A DNA stretch of 24,261 nt from UBA2253 sp964646985 (GTDB lineage Bacteria; Bacillota_I; Bacilli_A; ML615J-28; CAG-698): the NCBI GenBank assembly GCA_964646985.1, contig CAZYFI010000018.1, positions 1 through 24,261 on the forward strand, written 5' to 3'. Shown in pieces: positions 1 through 6,437 of the stretch; within the stretch, counting starts at the first letter, position 1; each line of letters opens with the position of its first letter. The translations under genes were made by a program, and so were the position numbers. The notes below the pieces were generated by a model. It was not told the origin of the DNA. It saw only the letters and a list, made by a program, of their open reading frames with translations, and did no database searches.

Positions 1-177
1 AAAGCATTAGTCTAGTACAATTAGTATTAGGCTTTTTTTGTTTGCAGAAAGAGCATCTTATCCTTATCTATAATTTTTCTCCTTGATATTTTACATCAAA
101 AGCAAATCTTTACTTGGTCTATTATTTTGATGTCATCAACCCTTTTTACAATTAACAAACCGCTGAAATGATTACTT

Positions 178-191
178 TGCAAATATTTGCA
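178..191. repeat. 14-base perfect palindrome TGCAAATATTTGCA
   Basis: TGCAAATATTTGCA reads the same on both strands. It lies about 200 bases before abiEi and has no nearby promoter of its own that I can see. It could be a dimeric-regulator binding site, or chance in AT-rich DNA. Confidence 0.4.
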
Positions 192-296
192 TGAAAAGTT
201 GAGATGACGTGACATTGCTTCAAAGCTTGCAAGAAAAAAAGTCAAAAAGGCAACAATTTTTATCATTGAATCCGACAGAAATAATATAATTAATAT

Positions 297-341
297 TTTT
301 GTGACATAATTTCAAATTAACAACGAAAAAATGTCACAAAA
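297..341. promoter_or_regulatory. Inverted repeat, candidate AbiEi operator
   Basis: TTTTGTGACAT (297-307) is matched exactly on the opposite strand by ATGTCACAAAA (331-341), giving 11-base arms separated by 23 bases. The right arm lies where a -35 box would be for the TATAAT at 356-361. A further TGTCA occurs at 351-355. AbiEi antitoxins are known to repress their own operon by binding inverted repeats in the promoter, so the position fits an autoregulatory operator. That this particular repeat is bound is inference. Confidence 0.5.
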
Positions 342-355
342 TAATCAATTTGTCA

Positions 356-361
356 TATAAT
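356..361 (+). promoter_or_regulatory. -10 box of the abiE operon promoter
   Basis: A perfect TATAAT lies 29 bases before the abiEi start codon. The -35 region is poor in consensus and is covered by the right arm of the inverted repeat at 331-341, as expected for a promoter controlled by a repressor. The ribosome site GGAGG follows at 381-385. Confidence 0.5.
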
Positions 362-390
362 TAGTTTAGTGTTATGTTACGGAGGTATGT

Positions 391-1052
391 ATGGAAAATT
401 TAAGTTTAATCGATAGAATATATGATTTCATCAAAAACAACTATAGGAATGGTCAACCGTTTTTTCTAAAAGATTTGTATAATCAGTTTCCAAAAATTAA
501 CGAAGGAACGATTAGAGAGTCCATTCGAAGACTAATTAATGAAGAAAGAATTCTAAAGGCTAAAAATGGGGTTTATGAATTACCGAACCCCAATAGAGTC
601 CTTAAATCACATGTGGTAAATATATCTAACGTAGTTGAACAAAAGTACATAAAAGATAAAGAAAATAATTTAATCGGGTATAGAAGTGCATTAATTTTGC
701 CAATCAATTGGGATTGACGTCGCAAACAGCAAGCGTTGACGTTGTATGCTCAAATGCAGTTTCAAATTGAAAAAGAGAGATCAAACTAAGCAAGAATAGA
801 CTGATTATCAATGCACCAAGAATTGAAGTCACAAATAAAAACTACAAACTACTTCAAGCATTAGATCTTTTAACTGAGTTTGAAAAATATAGTGAATATG
901 ATTTAAAACAAGCAGAGTCGAAGCTCTTGTCGCACATTTCAGGTATTAAACTCTCACTTGATGAAATAGAGCATATTGTAGAAGCATATCCACTAGAAGC
1001 ACAAGTGAAATTCTATAAAATCGGAGGAGCAAATGTTATTACACAAAGATAA
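391..1052 (+). pseudogene. Broken AbiEi-type antitoxin (type IV TA), 1 frameshift + 1 stop
   Basis: The start ATG at 391 has GGAGG five bases upstream. The first about 99 codons encode a winged-helix N-terminal domain (LKDLYNQFP, IRESIRRLINEERI, GVYELPNP) typical of AbiEi antitoxins. At about 687-690 the frame is lost. Reading on one base back restores the family pattern GYRS-INFANQLGLTSQTASVDVV, consistent with loss of a single G from an original GYRSG. A TGA at 768-770 then interrupts the same frame before KREIKLSKNRLIINAPRIEV, which continues to TAA at 1050-1052. Restored, it would be about 220 residues, a normal length for the family. Its end overlaps the toxin start (1033) by 20 bases, the usual translational coupling of abiE pairs. 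AbiEi normally represses the operon and counters AbiEii. As it stands, only a truncated DNA-binding part of 108 residues can be made. Confidence 0.85.
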
Positions 1053-1978
1053 AGATGTTTTTCAAGAATTAGTAACAGCAACAGTAAGTGATTTAGGAAT
1101 TGAAAACTTCCAAGTTGAAAAGGATTATTACGTATCACTTTTTCTTAAGGAATTGGCAAAACTTGAATCCAACCTCTCTATTGTGTTTAAGGGAGGTACA
1201 TCTCATTCAAAGTGCTATTCCATCATTGATCGTTTTTCTGAGGATATCGATTTAGCAGTACAGTTTCAAAGCGCTAAAGTCACATCAAATGAAAGAAAAC
1301 AACTTAAGAAATCAATTTTAGAAGTCATCAATGCGCTCAATATGACTTAACTTAACGAAGGAGAAGTTCGTTCAGGAAAGGATCACAATGAATATCAAAT
1401 CGGATATAGCAATACTTTTTTTGGAGATAGCGCAATGGCTCCACACATCATTGTTGAAACGATTGTTGTCTATAGACCTTACCCTTGTGTAAATCTAAGT
1501 GTTAGTAACTATGTGACTAAGTTTTTTTTACAAAATCAAATGAAAAGCAATTGATTGCGAAATACGAATTAGATCCATTTGAAATGTTAATTCAATCAAT
1601 GGAAAGAACATTTATTGATAAGCTATTTGCTATATGTGACTACCACTTAGAAGGTAAATACAAACGTTATTCAAGACACATTATGACATTCATATGATTT
1701 GGTCAAGTGGAAAGTTGGATATGGAACTACTGAAGTCCATCGTTACTGATGTTGTCATTGACAGACAACACTATTGCAATCGAAATTTGTCTTGTCAACC
1801 TGGAGCGAAACCTGGTGAAATCTTAACAAGTATTATAGAACTCAATGTATATCAAAATGATTACAACGAGGTAACATCTAAGTTTATCTATAAAATGGTT
1901 GAATACAGTGTTGCAATCAAAAGTTTAGTGGAAATCCTCAATTTAAACTTTATTCCAAATCATATTAAAACTTATTAA
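1033..1978 (+). pseudogene. Broken AbiEii-type nucleotidyltransferase toxin
   Basis: ATG at 1033 follows GGAGG-type site TCGGAGGAGC. The N-terminal part has the AbiEii nucleotidyltransferase signature: FKGGTSHSK followed by RFSEDIDLAV, holding the conserved GG(T/S) and the Asp-x-Asp metal pair. A TAA at 1348-1350 ends the frame, but the same frame continues as LNEGEVRSGKDHNEYQIGY to about 1530. In or just after the eight-T run at 1522-1529 one base is missing. The next frame reads SNEKQLIAKYELDPFEM to KYKRYSRHI. A second single-base loss near 1684 is corrected to give YDIHMIWSSGKLD, then runs open to TAA at 1976-1978. The conserved C-terminal pattern (K-LFAI-DY, RH-YDI) is recognisable. Restored length is about 315 residues. 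No active toxin is expected, because the catalytic N-terminus (105 residues) is separated from the rest. Confidence 0.85.
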
Positions 1979-2183
1979 GTTGAACATTTTAATAACTGTT
2001 AGGCTCATATTGGTGTTTTTGTTTGTTAATTTCTTGGGCGTATAGGTCATTCCATAATGCTATAAACGAATGAATCTCACTTTTTGAGAATCTAAATCAT
2101 CAATTATGAAATGGTAATTTATTTAGATAAGTAATATAATATTGTTGTAACGTTTCATAATCACGAAAAAAAGAAATTTAATT
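1979..2183. other. Non-coding remnant between broken genes
   Basis: No intact gene is visible. On the minus strand, 1989-2096 is a short open stretch ending in TAA that reads plausibly as a protein C-terminus (it contains SFIALWNDLYAQEINKQ). It has no start codon and is preceded by two TGA codons, so it may be the tail of a deleted gene, but I cannot assign a family. A TATAAT at 2135-2140 lies about 45 bases before the XRE remnant and could be its old -10 box, but no good -35 box is seen. Confidence 0.4.
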
Positions 2184-2533
2184 AGGAATTTAGGCAAGAC
2201 AATTAAGAGATTAAGGGTCAGTAAAGAAATGGCCAAAGAAAATTTGGCAGATATGCTTGGGTCATCAATTTAATCTGTTTCCAGATGAGAAAATGAACAA
2301 ACTTACCCAGATGTTCTTTCCATAATTGCCATTATTTTTGATATTACAGTGGATGAATTACTTAATGTTAATCCATTAAAGCAAAATAAAAAAATAAGAA
2401 AATTTTTGATAAAGATAAGTTGCTATGGAATCAGGGAAAAACTAAGGAAAGAGAGCTTTTATTAAGAGAAGCGATAAAAAAATATCCTATAAAAAAAACA
2501 ATGATAGTTGCTTTTAATAATACGTGCAATTAA
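2184..2533 (+). pseudogene. Broken XRE-type helix-turn-helix regulator
   Basis: From 2187 the translation NLGKTIKRLRVSKEMAKE, then NLADMLGSS, follows the Cro/C1 (XRE) helix-turn-helix family. TAA at 2271-2273 stands where the family has Gln (QSVSRWENEQ), and TGA at 2286-2288 stands exactly where the conserved Trp of R-W-E-N is expected. Both fit single transitions (CAA to TAA, TGG to TGA). The frame goes on through YPDVLSIIAIIFDITVDELL. It then slips by one lost base in the A/T run near 2400-2407 to a C-terminal part FDKDKLLWNQGKTKERELL, ending with TAA at 2531-2533. This tail resembles the helical repeat region found behind the HTH domain in many Bacillota regulators. The codon at 2184-2186 is AGG where a start ATG would be expected. 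No function is expected. Confidence 0.8.
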
Positions 2534-2552
2534 TCAGGTTGATGCTATTGAA

Positions 2553-2595
2553 ATCAAATGAAAAAGCGCTTTGTAGAGCGCTTTTTTCATTTGAT
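2553..2595. terminator. Long bidirectional intrinsic terminator
   Basis: An almost perfect 18-base-pair stem: ATCAAATGAAAAAGCGCT pairs with AGCGCTTTTTTCATTTGAT (one extra T) around the loop TTGTAG. The A- and T-rich flanks make a U-tract on either strand. It sits between the decayed plus-strand island and the end of the minus-strand gene at 2618, so it can stop transcription from both sides. Confidence 0.85.
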
Positions 2596-2617
2596 TACTA
2601 ATGTTGTTTTAGAAAGA

Positions 2618-3703
2618 TTAATTATTTGGATTATTAATAATAATGACATCATTATAATTGCTTGAAGTAATGAAGAAGGAAGAAGCATTTGCTTCTACAT
2701 CAATGGCAATCGATCCCGATTCAATGATTTCCGGAGGTGTTTCATTTGTTGGGGATTCATCATTTATTTCTGAGTCAGAACTAGAAGCAATAGTATAATC
2801 AATTTCAAATTTGTTTTCTTCTGAAGCATAAATTTTAAAGGTTGTTGTTTGTTCGGTAGCCAGCATGTTTTCTAGTGTAGCGTACATTTCTTCGCCTTTC
2901 ACAATAGAAAGTTTACTTACTTGGATGGTCTGATTGTCTTTTACAACCATATATTCATACTCATCAGCATTGGTATTTAAATTTTTTGATACTCTAATAA
3001 AATCTTTTGTATCCTCTTGATCTAAAAAATAAGTCATCTCTAAAACGGTTGCTTGATTGATGATGGTTTTGTTTCCACTTAAGCGAAATATTTGTGTATT
3101 TGATTTCACATAACAGTCAATGGCGAAACGGTTGCTATCAACCAAACGTTCATTAAAATATATTTCATAAAAGATGTCTTCGCCTAACAAACCAACACCA
3201 TCGTATATGATTTTGTTTGAAAAGAATCGATTATCACTAGTTTGTCTAAAAAAGTGATTATAATTATAAGAAAGCATTATTTCAATTGGAGAAAGAAATC
3301 GATTGAGGAAGCTGATTTCCTCAAAAACCAATAATTCTTCACTTTGTTGTTCTAGCAAATCTTCTGATTCAAAGACATCGCTTGTGCTATATATCATCGC
3401 AACAACACTTGTTGCGATGAATCCATAAACTTCATCTGCGGAATTATAAAGTGGTTCTAAATCAGCTAACTCACTATCATCTTGTGGGCTTCGCCTTGTT
3501 GCAATGGCAATGGGAATGATTAAGGCAATGGTCAAAAAAGAAAGAAGTGCCAATTGCCAAGACATTGCCCATATTGTTTTTTTATTTGGGGTAGGAAATG
3601 AAGGCGCAATGGTTGTGGTTCGTAAAATATGTGGTGTATTCATCAAAGGGATTTCTTTGTATAATTCATCACGAATGACATTTATTTTATCATTTAATTT
3701 CAT
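2618..3703 (-). CDS. One-pass membrane protein, putative anti-sigma factor partner
   Basis: A 361-residue protein whose family I do not recognise. Residues 1-45 are a short cytoplasmic N-terminus. About 46-68 form a single hydrophobic helix (WQLALLSFLTIALIIPIAIA) followed by TRR. The remaining roughly 290 residues are hydrophilic, probably extracytoplasmic, with many aromatic and acidic residues and an acidic Ser/Pro/Thr-rich linker (DSEINDESPTNETPPEI) near the C-terminus. No zinc anti-sigma motif (HxxxCxxC) is present. I chose ATG at 3703, with AAGGAAG eight bases upstream; the GTG at 3712 directly abuts a purine stretch and has no spaced ribosome site. It overlaps the end of the sigma-factor gene by 14 bases, implying translational coupling. 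The overlap and the cytoplasmic-tail/membrane/outer-domain layout suggest that it holds the sigma factor at the membrane. That role is inference from position only. Confidence 0.7.
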   Translation of the reverse strand: MKLNDKINVIRDELYKEIPLMNTPHILRTTTIAPSFPTPNKKTIWAMSWQLALLSFLTIALIIPIAIATRRSPQDDSELADLEPLYNSADEVYGFIATSVVAMIYSTSDVFESEDLLEQQSEELLVFEEISFLNRFLSPIEIMLSYNYNHFFRQTSDNRFFSNKIIYDGVGLLGEDIFYEIYFNERLVDSNRFAIDCYVKSNTQIFRLSGNKTIINQATVLEMTYFLDQEDTKDFIRVSKNLNTNADEYEYMVVKDNQTIQVSKLSIVKGEEMYATLENMLATEQTTTFKIYASEENKFEIDYTIASSSDSEINDESPTNETPPEIIESGSIAIDVEANASSFFITSSNYNDVIIINNPNN

Positions 3704-4223
3704 TACCTTCACTTCCTTTCATTTTTTTGATTTTTTTGATTGCTTTGCTATAGTGCCAAAGTGTTGTGCCCAAAGGCATATCCATGATTTTCGCAATCTC
3801 GCGATGCGGTAAATCTTGCATAATGTGAAGTAAAAAGATTTGCCTCTCTACATCTGATAAGACAGATAGCATTTCTGATACCAAAGAGTTTCGTTCTCCT
3901 TTGGCTTCCACACTTGGCAAAATAAATTCTGATTCTTGTACATCAATTAGGGTTTCTTTTTGCTTGCGACGATAATAATCTATCGCTTTGTTTCTAGCAA
4001 TGGCCGCAAGCCAACTAAGAAAGTTCCTACCTAGTTCATATTGATTGATTTTTTCTAGCATGCAAATATAGGTATCTTGCATGATATCTTGACTGGCATC
4101 TCTATCTTTCACAATCGCTACGATTATGGCATAGACAGTTGCTTTTGTTTCATTATAGATATATTCAAATGCCGGTTCATCTTTTTGTTTTAAGGCTTGA
4201 ATATATTCGTCATAATTAGCCAT
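3690..4223 (-). CDS. RNA polymerase sigma factor, ECF type
   Basis: A 177-residue sigma-70 family protein with only regions 2 and 4, the size of ECF sigma factors, which direct RNA polymerase to a small set of stress or surface genes. Region 2 covers about residues 15-85: DASQDIMQDTYICMLEKI matches the region 2.1-2.2 core-binding helix, and FLSWLAAIARNKAIDYYRRK matches 2.3-2.4, which melts and reads the -10. Region 4 covers about 115-168: LSDVERQIFLLHIMQDLPHREIAKIM is the helix-turn-helix reading the -35, although GTTLWHYSKAIKKIKK replaces the more usual GTVKSRL pattern. The ATG at 4223 has AAAGGAG seven bases upstream. The gene lies between the propeller lipoprotein (80 bases upstream) and the overlapping membrane protein, and it has its own promoter at 4254-4282. 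Confidence 0.9.
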   Translation of the reverse strand: MANYDEYIQALKQKDEPAFEYIYNETKATVYAIIVAIVKDRDASQDIMQDTYICMLEKINQYELGRNFLSWLAAIARNKAIDYYRRKQKETLIDVQESEFILPSVEAKGERNSLVSEMLSVLSDVERQIFLLHIMQDLPHREIAKIMDMPLGTTLWHYSKAIKKIKKMKGSEGNEIK

Positions 4224-4253
4224 AACCTTACTCCTTTAGAAAGTTTATAGTTC

Positions 4254-4282
4254 ATTATAACACTTAACAAATGCCTAATCAA
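4254..4282 (-). promoter_or_regulatory. Sigma-A-type promoter of the ECF sigma gene
   Basis: On the minus strand, TTGATT (4277-4282) and a perfect TATAAT (4254-4259) are separated by exactly 17 bases. The box lies in the 79-base gap after the propeller gene and 30 bases before the sigma-factor ATG. It indicates that the sigma and membrane-protein pair can be transcribed independently of the lipoprotein gene. Confidence 0.7.
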
Positions 4283-4302
4283 TGAATGGAATAGATTTCT
4301 GA

Positions 4303-6261
4303 TTATTCAGGTTTTGCGTCAGAATGATTCACTACCGCTTCTTGAAAAATGATATCATCAACAACGGATAAGTCACCAAGCAAATTATGGGAAGTAATGA
4401 CCTCACCGCTTATAATATACAAATAATCATCAACACGGAAAGCGCGTTGAATCGAGAAATCATAACGCCAGTAATAATTTTCATATAAGTTTAAATTTTG
4501 TTGGAAATAATCAACATGACTAAAGGAATGTTTTAGAGTAATTGGATTGGCACTCGTTGGGTCAACATCGAATATGACATAGTCATTTATTTGTGAATAA
4601 AAGCCGTTATTCCAATTTGATCTCCACAATGAAAAACCAAAACAATCACGTGATTTATCAATCATAATGGCTTTATGGTTCCATGTTGCTTCACTGTAAG
4701 TCCAAGAATTCATTTCATTATTTAAGACCAAAGAATTTCCTACTTCAACAGGGTTTTCTTGATCAGTAATATCGTATAATGATAACTTCATTCCTAAAGT
4801 CACTCCTGATGTATTGGCTTCAAAACCAATTCCGAGAATGAGTGTATCGGTCCAAGGATGTTGGTAAGTACTAAATCCTGTCACTTCTAATTCCCCAGCA
4901 ATCGCTGGTTTTGTTGGATCACTTAAATCAATGGTGTATAGTGGATCTGTTCTAAGAAAAGTTACAATGGTTGCCATATCTTTATTGAATCGAACAGATT
5001 GAATTCGTTCACCAGGCTTTCCTAATCCTTCATCAATGAAACCAACTACATCTAATTGGTAAGCTCCATCTACTAGTTTTCGTTCAAATACATACAAACG
5101 GTTCTTTACACTGCTACTCCAGCCTTCGGTTGTGGCAATGCGCATATACCCATTATATTCATCCATGGCAAACTGGTTGATGACATAACCTGAATAAAAA
5201 CCGGATCCGCCAAAGGATACTTCACCAGTTCTTTCGCTAATCTGAAAAGACAACAACAATCCTTTTTGCTCATAATAGCCAAGGAAGTTTTGGGTGTAAT
5301 AGTTTGCAGCGAAATAAATGGCTGTTGGAGAAACATACATTTGTCCCCAATAAGAAGAAGATAAGAATATATCATTGGCAATGGTTATTTCTTCATCAAG
5401 ATTAAAAACTGTAATGGTTGTAAATGCTTGATACAAGGAACCTGGTAAATATTTGATATCTTCATAATCAAAATAATCGATTTCTTCATTGTGAATGTAC
5501 CAAGGGCGCATATCAAACTCTTCATCGGTCAATGCATAATAAGGAGGATAATAATTAGCAATAAAATATAATTTATCATCAATCATGCGTGATCCATAAA
5601 GATTTCCACTCACTTGGAAGCTATCTACTTTTTGTAGTGTGTTAATATCATAAATAAAAACGACGCTTGTTTGTGTGTAACTATGATAGTACGGATAATA
5701 ATCTAAGATAATATCATCATTAGTATCATCATCTAGTGTCAGTTTCACAATCGAATATTCGATTTTTTGCCCAGTGACAACCAAATATCGACCGGTGACA
5801 TAGAGTTCTGAATAGTAGGTATAGGAATTATAGGTTTCTCCATTTACAGGAACAATTTGCTCGTTTAGCAATAATTCCATCTCACCATTTCCGAGAAGGG
5901 AAATGACTTGGAGACGATCCCAACTCACAGAATAAATTCTTGATCCATCAGTTTTTATGATATCACCTTCATCAACGCCTTCTACTTGAACGTTTGTTTT
6001 GGTATAATCATCGCTTTGATAGGTTGGGGCTTCTTCTCCCACCGCCTCAGGAACACCGCCATCCATGGCTTCATCAACCCTTGCATCGCCAAACCAACTA
6101 TAGAATTTGTTGCTTTGGGTTGATTTTAATAAGCTTTTTAGATCATCGTTTCCAGTTACGGAGTTGAGTCCTAAATCTTTGGCACCTTGGTAATTACCAA
6201 TTGTGCACCCACTTACGAATAAACTAGAAAATAAGAGCATCATGAATAGTATTTTTTTCAT
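4303..6261 (-). CDS. Secreted lipoprotein with beta-propeller domain
   Basis: A 652-residue exported protein. The N-terminus MKKILFMMLLFSSLFVSGC is a lipoprotein signal peptide with Cys19 as the lipid-modified residue, so the protein should sit on the outer face of the membrane. Just after a spacer comes TNVQVEGVDEGDIIKTDG, the hallmark opening of the Beta_propel family (Pfam PF09826). The rest is rich in Tyr/Trp/Phe-containing beta-strand repeats, as expected for blades. Family members are surface proteins of unknown biochemical role; none of the sequence suggests an enzyme active site. I chose ATG at 6261 because it begins the signal peptide and has GGAAGGTG (6273-6280) upstream, rather a long spacing. 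An in-frame ATG at 6291 has no ribosome site and would put ten odd residues before the signal peptide. It is followed by the sigma-factor gene on the same strand, which suggests joint function. Confidence 0.85.
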   Translation of the reverse strand: MKKILFMMLLFSSLFVSGCTIGNYQGAKDLGLNSVTGNDDLKSLLKSTQSNKFYSWFGDARVDEAMDGGVPEAVGEEAPTYQSDDYTKTNVQVEGVDEGDIIKTDGSRIYSVSWDRLQVISLLGNGEMELLLNEQIVPVNGETYNSYTYYSELYVTGRYLVVTGQKIEYSIVKLTLDDDTNDDIILDYYPYYHSYTQTSVVFIYDINTLQKVDSFQVSGNLYGSRMIDDKLYFIANYYPPYYALTDEEFDMRPWYIHNEEIDYFDYEDIKYLPGSLYQAFTTITVFNLDEEITIANDIFLSSSYWGQMYVSPTAIYFAANYYTQNFLGYYEQKGLLLSFQISERTGEVSFGGSGFYSGYVINQFAMDEYNGYMRIATTEGWSSSVKNRLYVFERKLVDGAYQLDVVGFIDEGLGKPGERIQSVRFNKDMATIVTFLRTDPLYTIDLSDPTKPAIAGELEVTGFSTYQHPWTDTLILGIGFEANTSGVTLGMKLSLYDITDQENPVEVGNSLVLNNEMNSWTYSEATWNHKAIMIDKSRDCFGFSLWRSNWNNGFYSQINDYVIFDVDPTSANPITLKHSFSHVDYFQQNLNLYENYYWRYDFSIQRAFRVDDYLYIISGEVITSHNLLGDLSVVDDIIFQEAVVNHSDAKPE

Positions 6262-6360
6262 ATATAATAATACACCTTCCTTTACAACCATAATACGATT
6301 TAGAATGCTATTTTATTGGTACTAATCATGATAAAAGAAGGCAAATAAAATGAATTCCTA

Positions 6361-6389
6361 TTTATCATTTTATCTATTTATGGTATAAT
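6361..6389 (+). promoter_or_regulatory. Promoter of the tdh-kbl-gdpd operon
   Basis: A perfect TATAAT (6384-6389) is preceded by TGG, an extended -10 (TGnTATAAT). The -35 candidate TTTATC (6361-6366) is weak but correctly spaced at 17 bases. The tdh start codon lies 49 bases downstream of the -10 box. Confidence 0.65.
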
Positions 6390-6437
6390 TATCTTGCTTT
6401 TAATAAATAGCACATAAGAAAGAGATGGAGTAGTTTT

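Larger units (their letters stand above)
1..390. other. Leader region with no gene, upstream of abiEi
   Basis: No convincing coding frame is visible here. The first 40 bases could be the end of an upstream terminator: a weak stem (CTAGTAC / GTATTAG, one G-T pair) followed by GCTTTTTTT, but the gene it would serve lies outside the window. A perfect 14-base palindrome sits at 178-191. An 11-base inverted repeat (297-307 and 331-341) and a TATAAT box (356-361) lie just before abiEi and are listed separately. The rest is AT-rich with no recognisable structure. Confidence 0.6.

Noticed and set aside
1..40. Intrinsic terminator of an upstream gene
   Set aside because: The stem is short and uneven, and the gene is not visible; mentioned only in the leader entry.
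768..2288. TGA codons at positions suggestive of Trp (768 in abiEi, 2286 in the HTH remnant): possible mycoplasma-type genetic code
   Set aside because: Two TAA stops (1348, 2271) and frameshifts also break these genes. Long intact genes contain Trp as TGG with no internal TGA, and several intact genes stop at TGA (sigma factor, second ABC subunit, SDR). Decay explains the TGAs better.
6262..6291. Earlier start for the propeller lipoprotein at 6291
   Set aside because: It has no ribosome site and would put ten residues before a clear lipoprotein signal peptide.
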